This document shows positions 11,889 through 20,550 of a DNA stretch of 64,000 bases, piece after piece. This DNA comes from Lantana camara. Its lineage: Eukaryota; Streptophyta; Magnoliopsida; Lamiales; Verbenaceae. The position numbers and the translations under genes are program-made. Where the stretch lies: NCBI GenBank assembly GCA_037501455.1, contig CM074858.1, positions 82,248,501-82,312,500 on the forward strand, written 5' to 3'. Within the stretch, counting starts at the first letter, position 1, and every line of letters begins with the position of its first letter. A model generated the notes under the pieces. The model made no database searches, had not been told where the DNA came from, and saw only the letters and a list, made by a program, of their open reading frames with translations.

Positions 11889-12250
11889 ATCTAAATCTTC
11901 ATCTGCAGTTTCATGATGAGGAGTATGATCGTGTGGGGAGGAGTTTTGGCTTGCATTATCCTCTAGTTCATGGAGAAGTTCCTCAACGTTTTGATTAGAT
12001 ATGGTTCTTTAGAGGTGAGGAGGATATGAAGATTATGGGGGGCAAATGGAATTTCAGGAAGGTTGATCCTAATGATACTAGGGTTAGCAAGTCTGAAAGT
12101 CAAAAGGAGCAAGAGATTACCTAAAGTTTTGGAAGAACTTGAAAGTGGGGAGAAATTCTCTGAAGGTTGCCTAGGAAATTTTTGCTGCAAATTGCTCTGA
12201 AAGTTGTTCGCGTGAAGAAGAAGAAGAAGAAGATGTTGATTCTGAATCCC

Positions 12251-12260
12251 CTATTTATAG
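12251..12260 (-). promoter_or_regulatory. TATA box for the antisense gene
   Basis: The minus strand reads CTATAAATAG, flanked by CCC and GGGG. It lies about 360 bases upstream of the antisense ATG at 11888 and is well separated from the LTR promoter at 13161 on the other strand. Position and perfect TATA consensus suggest an independent antisense promoter. Confidence 0.6.
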
Positions 12261-12560
12261 GGAGGGGAATCAATGCGGTTTTAGGATATTAAATTCAAAG
12301 TGCAATCATTTCCTGCCTAGGTAACCGCCCACTTTTGGGAATCGTCACCCGTATCACGAGGTTCACGCGCCGTTTCCTGAAAAGTCGCACCCACTCGCCC
12401 GTCAGCATTTAATGCGGGACTCTTCGAGCGGTCCATTGAAAGGACTTCATTTAATTCCTGTCAGAAGAAGATTTAGCAATACGCAAGCTCTCTACACGAG
12501 CATCACCCTCGATATTTGAAGAAATTTGAATTCTACAGCCCTTACTATTAAGGACTACAG

Positions 12561-12575
12561 AATTGGGGGGCAAAA
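12561..12575 (+). other. Polypurine tract of the Tat element
   Basis: AATTGGGGGGCAAAA lies directly before the 3' LTR start at 12576. Its position and purine richness fit the plus-strand primer site. Confidence 0.7.
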
Positions 12576-13396
12576 TGATGGGACCAAATCAAGCAGGGCC
12601 CATGTTTGAACACGTGGCACCACCAACATCAGACGCGTGGCCTCTTGATCCCCAAGCAAGCCGCCCCCGAGCGGCACCTGCCCTCGCTTCCCAGAAGGTA
12701 AGAACAAAGATCGTGCATGGTCCATGTACGGACACGTGGCCTCCCCCTCGCGAGACACGTGACCCTCATAACCACTCTCCGAGGAGTGTCCTCCCTACTT
12801 CCAAGCATGTCCCAATTCCCCAAGGAATTGTTTCTCGAGTGCTCATTCCCCTCGGACGAGCCTACTCATGTAGGAGAACAGAGGGTTGAAACTCCCCTCA
12901 TTGCACAGCCTTAGCCTGGGTCCACCCTTGGATCTGCGAGCCCTTCAGGCTCATGGTAAACATGAGCGTGCGTCCAGCCCTCGTTACCAACCCAAAACGG
13001 CCTTCTGACACGTAGTACACATCCGCGCACATGCCACTGTTGCCCGCCACAAATTTTTCACCAGGTTTTGCAGGAGATTCCTCCTCATTACGCCATGTGT
13101 TAGGGCAACATTAGGGCAGGACCACAATGTGCAAATGACCGAAGGGTCCCTGACCCTCAACTATAAATAAGGGACTTCATCCCTTCCACTGTAAGCAATT
13201 CCTCCATTACGAAAACTCTGCAATTACCTTGTTTCATCTCTTTCAGATCATCATTTGACTTGAGCGTCGGAGAGCCAAACTGGGCATCACCCCCAGTTCC
13301 CCCAGCTTGGCTTTTTGACTGTTTGTTCTTGGTGTTTGTCCTAGCAGGTTGAACCCTCAGCTTCTTCGGCGAGTACTATTCTGTTTTCCCACATCA
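12576..13396 (+). mobile_element. 3' LTR of the Tat element, 821 bp
   Basis: The LTR starts TGATGGGACC right after the polypurine tract and ends CCCACATCA, giving imperfect terminal inverted repeats TGATGGG and CCCACATCA. A TATA box (CTATAAATAA, 13161-13170) lies in its right third, as expected for the U3/R boundary. The partner 5' LTR is outside the window, so neither LTR divergence nor the target duplication can be read. The exact right end is inferred from the terminal repeat. Confidence 0.72.
13161..13170 (+). promoter_or_regulatory. TATA box of the Tat LTR
   Basis: CTATAAATAA is followed by GGGACTTCATCCC, about 230 bases before the LTR end. It would drive transcription outward into flanking DNA from this 3' LTR copy. 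Confidence 0.65.
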
Positions 13397-14706
13397 AACA
13401 AATTGAAAGTGATTGGAATCTGACCTCCCATATTCAGACCCATCGGGACCAAAATTGTAACTTTTTGAAAATAATGAGACTAAAAATATGTCCAATTTCA
13501 TAAATATGAGACTAAATTTGCAAAATGTCTAATCCTATAGGACCAAAAATGTAATTTTCTCTTAATTAATTTTTAATAATTTTCAATCACAAAATATGTT
13601 ATATATAACTCCTATATAAAATCTTTTGTATATAAAAGAATGATATAATGTGATTTAATTTGTTGTTTTTAACTCGTTAAACATCTGTTGTTATGATAAA
13701 TATTTTAAACGGTAAGCCTCAAAATTGGAATAATTGATAACATGTATTATCAAATTTGAATACAATTAAGAAAAAGTTTATGGCAAAAAGAAGTAGGATG
13801 AAATAAAAGTGCACACAATGCTACTCTTTAAGACAAATTGTATTTTTCCTACTTTATATTGTAAATAATTCTTTAATCATAAAACATATTATTATATAAC
13901 TTTTATATATGATTTTTACATAAAAATGAGAGATACATACTTTAGTAATATGTAATTGAAATTTGCAATTGACAAACTTTATAATGTGAATTAATTTGTT
14001 GTCTTTTAATTCGTTAGACTTCTCTTATTGTAATAAACATTTTAAATTGAAGGATTTAAATAAAAAAAAAAGTAAAAACTTATATTATCAAATTTGAATA
14101 CCAATTAATTAATATAATAATATTAAGAAAACCCTCGTTGAATTATCTATAGTTTTTTATAATAGAAGGAATTCTCATTTTACTTTACAAAGAGTTATAT
14201 TTTAAATTAATAAGTACTTCTTTTTAATATTTTTAAATTAATAACATATAATATATGTTTACATAATTTTTCCTAATAAAAATTATAATATAATTATTGT
14301 GAAGGTATTTTAACAAATGATGATCAATAAATTTGAAGAATAAGTTGGAGACTAAAACAGGTTGAATGAAAATAAGGTTGCATGCAATGTTACACTTTAC
14401 GACAAATTGTATATATTTTTATACATTATATTGTTAAAGAATTCTCTAATCACAAAAGATGTTATTTTATAACTCTATATATGACTTTTACATAAAATGG
14501 GTGATAAACATTCCATCAATATGTAATTGAATGTTCCATTGCCAATGTTTATAGCATGAACTGATTTGTCGTTTTCGATTTGTTAGCCATATCTTGTTGT
14601 AATAAACATTTTAAATTTTAGGATTTAAATTTGAAAATTTGATTATATTATCAAATTTGAATACAGTTAAATAATATAAAACAAAAATATACACAATTCA
14701 CCCGTC
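13397..14706. repeat. AT-rich DNA with three diverged tandem units
   Basis: No coding potential. A block containing ATCACAAAATATGTTAT, TATAACTNNTATAT, TTAATTTGTTGTnTTT, CGTTAG and TTATCAAATTTGAATAC occurs three times. The last motif falls near 13748, 14083 and 14650, giving spacings of about 335 and 567 bp. The longer interval carries an extra insert of about 235 bp around 14100-14335. A short GGGACCAAAAxTGTAA motif also repeats near 13446 and 13540. The stretch looks like an old AT-rich tandem repeat rather than an LTR element. Confidence 0.65.
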
Positions 14707-14942
14707 ACACCTTAGACGAAATAACCAAACCAATCCATGCCTAAGATAGCTCCGTATCTCTTCATGGGCATCTCGATCAAATCCGTCGGGCACTCTTGGT
14801 CCTCAATACTCGCCGGACACTCCCGAAACACTCGGTTCATCACCAAACTTCCTCCAAGAGGAGAACTCATCAACACAAGCAATGGGCAAGCACATAGAAG
14901 AAGCAAGACGAGTAGCAATAAAAGAGTGGGTCGCACCGGGAT
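14707..14942 (-). pseudogene. Tekay protease, C-terminal half (severed by the insertion at 14943)
   Basis: The minus strand first reads GATHSFIATRLASS, immediately next to the insertion. In a shifted frame it continues with VFRECPASIEDQECPTDLIEMPMKRYGAILGMDW. These match the second half of the retropepsin region of the chromovirus at 44460-44690 (GATHSFI ... VYRGCPVVVEDQEYPADLI ... GVILGMDW). The first half, ending HALFDP, lies at 23099-23110 on the other side of the inserted element. Homology ends near 14725, just after the GMDW motif. Confidence 0.88.
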
Positions 14943-15655
14943 TGTAACACCCCAGACACGTGGAGGTGCCACACCCCCGCACTATAGATCAATTCACATA
15001 CGAAATGGTCAATCCGTACATGAACCAACCTATAGCGAACGGGTGACAATGCAATACTTGACAAGCTAGGCGGGATAACTAAAACATGCAATAAGATAAA
15101 GCGGAAGCATAAAGTAATTTCTAACAAATAGTTTCATTTATTCAATCATGATATTTCTCATTTCCAATAAAATATATTCTAACTTATCCTATCAATACAT
15201 TATCATCTCCAATTTTAATAATAATAATAACTACAGTTCCATAATAAACAATTAAATACACGAACCACGGATGACATGACTACATGAACTGGACTCGACT
15301 CGACTCTACTCCCGCCTAGCGTGCACCTGCAATACCTGAAAGGTGGAGGCGTCAGTCTGTGAAGACTGAGTGAGGGGTTTACATATATATTAGCGCAGAT
15401 AACATGCAAGTCATATTCTCGGGTAAAGGTTTATAAAGATAAATATACAAGTTTAATAATAACATGGCTTCGCCCGGGAATACAACTATCAATATTAAAT
15501 ACTTGTTCATTCTATACAGTCAATAAACATGCTTGCTTGCTGGTTACTTATTAGGTGATCACGCAATTCAATTATCATGCAATCATGTAGGTGTATTCAA
15601 TTAGCATATTCATGGAATGAAATCATGCAATCACTACATGGCGTGCTTGTAACAT

Positions 15656-15958
15656 GATAGGGTTTATTCCTCCTGTGATTGGACGGACAATCATTGGCAC
15701 GAAACCAATCCAGCGCCCTTCACTCAGAAGGACCTGGCCAGGGGAAACACGGGTACACGATAGGGTTTTGTTCTTCTTGTGGTTGGACGGACAACCACTG
15801 GCAGGACCAGTCCAGCGCCCTCACTAAGGAGAACCTGGCCAAGAGAACACACGCACACGGTAGGGTATTGTTCATCTTGTGATTAGACGGACAATCATTG
15901 GCACGAAACCAATCCAGCGCCCCCACTAAGGAGGACCTGGCCAAGAGAACACACTTGC
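15656..15958 (-). repeat. Three tandem ~100-bp units with a covarying stem
   Basis: Units start at 15656, 15759 and 15859, each with TAGGGT, GGACGGACAA and CCAGCGCC blocks. Each holds a hairpin. Units 1 and 3 have arms ATTGG and CCAAT; unit 2 has ACTGG and CCAGT, so both arms changed together. The identical array in the other LTR is at 21264-21566. Confidence 0.88.
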
Positions 15959-16454
15959 TTGCATTCATGAACATGGCATGCTTTGATGCGTGAATACTAA
16001 CATGCTTTACTTGCTTGATTAATGAACAATAATATAACTTGGAACGATAAATGATTTCATGAAAATATAACTATAAATACCTTTTTGGCTAAAACAGTCA
16101 CGTAAAGGTTATACGGGTTCTAGATAACTAGAAATTAAACCTCATCTGACAGGCGACACACGACTCGTGAATGCGTGAACGTGCTCATTGACCATAATCT
16201 CCGCCCTGGAGAATCATTGGACATGAAACGAGACAATGTACGTGCATGAGACTACAATTCAAACATATTATTCCATATAATGACGCACGACATGATCATA
16301 CACGAGACATTGAGCAACACACAATGTAGCATGAAAACATGTTGTTTCGACATATAATCAATCATATAATAGCAATTCGGGATCAAATAAGCCATTGGAA
16401 CGAGGGGCCAAAATTGTAATTTTGTGCAGAATATTTCTGCACTACCAGAGAGCT

Positions 16455-16651
16455 GGGAACGGCCGTTCCAGGTTTCAGTGCAAAGTGGGAAGGGCCGTTC
16501 CCGCTGTCGGGCTCCCCGAAGATGGGAACGGCCGTTCCCGTCTATAAGACAAAGTGGGAACGGGCGTTCCCGTCCTCGCCGCCTGACACATAATTCAAAC
16601 AATGGGAACGGCTGTTCCCCAATTGCAAAGGGGACGGGAACGGCCGTTCCC
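16455..16651. repeat. Palindrome cluster GGGAACGGCCGTTCCC in U3
   Basis: Six copies with 0-2 mismatches occur within 200 bp; two are perfect (16524-16539 and 16636-16651). Smaller inverted repeats occupy the spacers. The same cluster appears at 22063-22259 in the other LTR. It is related in sequence to the cluster at 4080-4437. Confidence 0.9.
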
Positions 16652-17490
16652 GTTACACAGAAGGTTCAGAAAACAGGGGAGAAGAACAGGGGAGCTACGG
16701 CCAAGCTCCCAATTCACCTCAAACTTACATATTTCAATCCCATATATTATAATTCATGAAGGGAGACATGTATATATGCATATAGTGCAATAACACCCAA
16801 TATAACACACAATCCATGCTTTAATCATCATAATCTCCAACTTGAGCCTATATATAAATTCATCATATAATCCCATAAACCTCAAGATTTAAGCATGGAT
16901 TTCAAGCTATAACTATGCAATCATATTCCTAACAACTCATACACAACATATCACATTCAATTCATAAACCCTAGCTTCATATAAACTCCCAAGAAACCAT
17001 GTATGCTTCCATCCCTACCTTGAATGAAAGAAAGAGAAGAAAGGATGGAGAGATGATGAAGATGAAGTCCCAAAGCCTCCAATTCCTCAAAGATTTTAGC
17101 AAGAAATGATGACATCCCTCCTTCTTTTGGTTGGGGTTTGGATCGGTAGAGAGGAGAGGCAAATATGGGATGATTGGCATGAAAATGAAGATGATGGTTG
17201 TAGAAGAGATGCATATATCGATACACTTGGGGAAATATGTGGTATTGCAATTAAATCCCTAATGTTGGTAAGTCATGCAATTAAGTATATCAAGTTTGAA
17301 AATGAGCACTTAGGTCCCCAATATATCCATGCAATTTGGTCCTTAAAGAAAGAGGAATGAGCACTTAAGGACAAATTGGACAATTAATTCATGTAACAAT
17401 TAAATTCCACTTATACAAGAATTCTTGAAATGAAATGAATATCATATAATTTTCACGTAATCCTGACTGTCTGAAAATCGGGGCGTTACA

Positions 17491-17509
17491 ACTCTCTCCC
17501 CCTTAAGAG
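17491..17509 (-). other. Polypurine tract of the young non-coding element
   Basis: On the minus strand CTTAAGGGGGAGAGAG precedes the 3' LTR. Purine richness and position fit the plus-strand primer site. Confidence 0.75.
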
Positions 17510-17579
17510 AATCCGTCCTCGGATTCCATGTCCTGAATTCCTGGAATTTTAATTGGCTCTTACATGTTCATCCCACGCG

Positions 17580-17850
17580 GGTTAGCTACTCCCCGTCAGG
17601 GATTAGTTTGAAAGAGATCTTCATTCCACAAAGTCTTCCAATGATTGAGGTCACGACCCTCAACTTCCGGAGTCTAATCACTCGAAAGAAATTCTAACCT
17701 TCCACTAAAACAAGTTGACAAGTAGTTGGAAATACTGAGAGTGCCCCGTCTCTCAAACAATTAACGAGAGAACCCCGTCTCTCGAGCAAGTAACAAGAGA
17801 ACCCCGTCTCCTAACAACCCTGAGAGAATCCCCGTCTCTCACGCACACGA
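17580..17850 (-). repeat. Hairpin-rich array in the internal region
   Basis: Consecutive inverted repeats around C-rich centres: CTACTCCC with GGGATTAG (one mismatch, near 17587), TTGAGG with CCTCAA (near 17645), TGAGAG with CTCTCA (17736-17755), CGAGAGA with TCTCTCG (17765-17784), and TGAGAGA with TCTCTCA (17820-17840). In the last two the terminal pair changes from C/G to T/A on both arms. The equivalent array in the other non-coding element is at 33281-33653. Confidence 0.8.
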
Positions 17851-20531
17851 ATAAAAATTCATGCAAGTACTTAGACAAATATTAACACTTACCACACAAG
17901 GATCCAGTAAAATTATCATTTATGCAAATAATTGTTCACATTACAATTAATAATAAACAAGGAATCATATGCAAGAATAATAATAATAAAATAATAATCA
18001 ACAATTAATAATAAATAAGGATTCAGGTATAAAATAGCAAGATAATGATAACGAGAAATGAACAATGCACGTGGTATGCATGATTAAGTGTACCGTTCAC
18101 CGAGGATTGAAATTCTGGGACTGAATTAATTCGGTTGAATACTGGATTCTTTAGTTGAGATTTTCCCCGCTTTGCACCACTACGGTTCGATATTCCCATT
18201 CTTGATAGCCATTTCTGCCATTGTGCTATTTTCTAACATAATCCGTAAATCATCATTAATCACCACATCTTCAGACCCGTTTGAATTACAGATTTGCCGG
18301 TTGAACCATTCTTGCACTGATTATCACATTTACTTTCCGATTCCCGAATTGAGAACAACCTGATATTCTGGTTAGAGTGTAATTGTCCGTTCAAGCTTAA
18401 AGGACTGACTTTGTATTCCAAGCAAGCTCTTGTCCAACGAGCAGAGAAAACAGGTGTTACCATTTCTCCAACCACAGTAATTAAAGTAAACCTTTCCCCG
18501 AAGCAACATTCCTGACTTCTTGTTTGCAATCTGAAAGTTGAGCTCTTACTCCCTTAGTTACCAATACGACAGATATTTGCAATAGAAGAATCAAGGTCGT
18601 CGTCCCGTGAGAGTAATTCAGCAAGCACACTTGCATAGATACCGAAGAAATCAAGGCCTAGGAACACGTCTTCCTTTGTCCCCTGAAATTTGATAACATA
18701 CCCCACAATTCCACGAAATATCTTGAAAGAAAGGATCGCTCAAGCTTCCATTTCTCTGGAGGGTTCATAATAAACTGGTGTATTCATGGAGGCGACGGCT
18801 ACCACACGAATGGAAGCACGATGAGCATTCCCAAACATCTCTAGGGTACAAGTAACAACTTCGTAAGAATACTCTTGTCGGAGTTGACCTACCAAAACTT
18901 GAGATTGGTTACGGATATCGCCCAACCTGAATCCTTTTCTATTTTCTGAGTCAAATGATATCCTGAGGTTGTCGGAGGAGTGCAGACAGTGTACCCACTT
19001 TCCTGAAAATGATAATAGAACAAAGGTACTGTCGATGATGAGACTTTTCTTTGTGTAAGAGGGAGGAAAGGTTGAGCTAACTGAAACTTCTTTCACATGG
19101 TTCTGATAGAGGATTCCCGACTCTCCTGAATGTTGTCCAACTTCCGATTTAATTCATTCCCAGACCGGCTCTCCCCCTTAAGAAAATGGAAATTTTCTTA
19201 TCCTTTGGGTTCCTTCTGTCCCTTCCCACTTGCAAGCTTCTCTGCTGATTCAATTCCCATAACCTTGTCTTTGTCCTACTGATCATTAATCAAAATGTTG
19301 ATTGATGATTTCTTTCTAATTCTTTCTGTTATCCACATACTCAACTTGAAGCTCCCTGACTATCACCACTTTGGTTTGATTTTAAAATTTTCCAACATCC
19401 TACAATCACCTAATGCTTCCCGAGACTTGACATTTACAAGGTTAGTACCACACCCAGCGGAAAATTTTATTCTCCTACCCTTACTGAGCTTCCAAAATGC
19501 TGTGCAATTCCTGAAGGTTGAAAGACCCACTGACCATTTATCTACTTGAACTTATCATCATTTTCCAGTTTCCCAAAATTTTCCAATATTTACTTCACAC
19601 CTCCTGCTCTTACCGAATCCCGAACAAATTCTTCTCACAACCCCAAAATTTTTCTAAACTCTCAATCCAAACCAAATTACCCGGTTACCACCATGGTACC
19701 CACTGATTCAGAACCTCTTCTTTAAAATTAAGTCGGTAAAGTAGGAGCAAAAACTGTGTAGAGCATAGATAGAGCCTAGTGACAAGAAACACTAAATAAT
19801 GCATGATGATTAAAGTGTTAATGCACATATTGCCACTAATTTAAAATGCAACATATTAGAGCAATTACATCACTTTGAAAGTATACATTTGAATAAGGAA
19901 TGTAAAGAAAGTAAATAATTAAATCATGTATCCAAGGCATCAAGTAGGAAATTGCAAATATAATTAGAACAATATTTATAAATAAGAAATAATTTAATTA
20001 ACAATTACGATGCATGTGCTTATGAATGCATTGAAGAACCTGGCACCGTAGTATCATTGAGCTCGATTTCGATGTCCACTCTTGGTTGACCGAATTGCAA
20101 CTTGATTCGAACGGCTGATCCATTTCTGAAATCCTCAAATCCTCCAGTCTTGATTCATATATTTTCAAAACCTGTTACTCACAACTTATTTTGCAAATAG
20201 ATGCATGTGGGTAAAGCGTGTTCAGGGCACGTAGTTGTCACATAATTCATACCAGCGAGAATTTAATATAAATGCAATAAGCAATTCATCAATACCTGAA
20301 ATAAGCCACGTTGATCACATAATTTCAAGCAATTCAAGATAAATACATTGGCAATGAATACATAAATCAATACAAGGGCACAAATTATCAAGTATTTCAG
20401 GTAATTCAAAGAATCCAAATAGCCAAGTAATTTCAAATAAAATGCAGGACTCTCAAATTATCAAGTAATTCCTATGCCGTACGACCTAGACTCGACACGA
20501 CACGATACTAGAACCTCGGTTTTGCAACCGG
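17851..20531 (-). other. Internal non-coding region of the young element
   Basis: No gag or pol motif is visible. Blocks resembling the internal region of the second non-coding element occur, such as TACCGTTCACCG near 18092 (compare 34110), and a leader next to the primer site near 20470-20530 resembles those of the coding Tekay elements. A single longer minus-strand reading frame lies at 18560-19096 and is listed separately. Confidence 0.6.
18560..19096 (-). pseudogene. Unassigned sense-strand reading frame in the non-coding element
   Basis: From an ATG at 19096 a 118-codon frame runs to a TGA at 18740-18742. The same frame then stays open for about 60 more codons to a TAA. The second part contains VIKFQGTKEDVFLGLDFFGIYAS. 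I do not recognise a family. GLDFF is faintly like the C-terminal GxDW block of retropepsins, but no DTG/DSG active site is seen upstream, so this is weak. The strand matches the element's own transcript. It may be a decayed coding remnant or chance; its counterpart region in the element at 32970-35529 shows no comparable frame. Confidence 0.3.
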
Positions 20532-20543
20532 GCTCTGATACCA
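20532..20543 (-). other. Primer binding site (tRNA-iMet type)
   Basis: The minus strand reads TGGTATCAGAGC, complementary to the 3' end of initiator tRNA-Met, 7 bases from the end of the right LTR. It fixes the element's direction. Confidence 0.92.
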
Positions 20544-20550
20544 CCTCAGA

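Larger units (their letters stand above)
5527..13396 (+). mobile_element. Tat-lineage Ty3/gypsy element, 5' part missing, decayed
   Basis: The order is reverse transcriptase end, RNase H, a second archaeal-like RNase H, integrase, a tandem-repeat spacer, an antisense gene, polypurine tract and 3' LTR. The two RNase H domains and the antisense reading frame after integrase are hallmarks of the plant Tat/Ogre/Retand group. The left side, including gag, protease, most of the RT and the 5' LTR, lies beyond the inserted LTR 1-5526 or outside the window. Frameshifts, stops and an 18-G run in the second RNase H show that it is not functional. Confidence 0.88.
14943..17490 (-). repeat. 3' LTR of the young non-coding element
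   Basis: Starts TGTAACACCCC and ends GGGGCGTTACA. A TATA stretch (15382-15391) is followed in minus sense by AAACCCCTCACTCAGTC and a CAGTC/GACTG hairpin. A triple tandem repeat lies at 15656-15958 and a palindrome cluster at 16455-16651. The mirror copy is at 20551-23098 (offset 5608), so reading frames that appear twice at this offset reflect LTR duplication, not gene conservation. A putative TATATATA stretch near 16850 differs by one base between the two LTRs. Confidence 0.95.

Noticed and set aside
9552..12914. Plus-strand frames within the Tat spacer and LTR
   Set aside because: They oppose the antisense gene or lie over the LTR; none shows a recognisable domain.
18172..19706. Plus-strand frames in the young non-coding element
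   Set aside because: They are on the non-transcribed strand of the element, short, and without domains.
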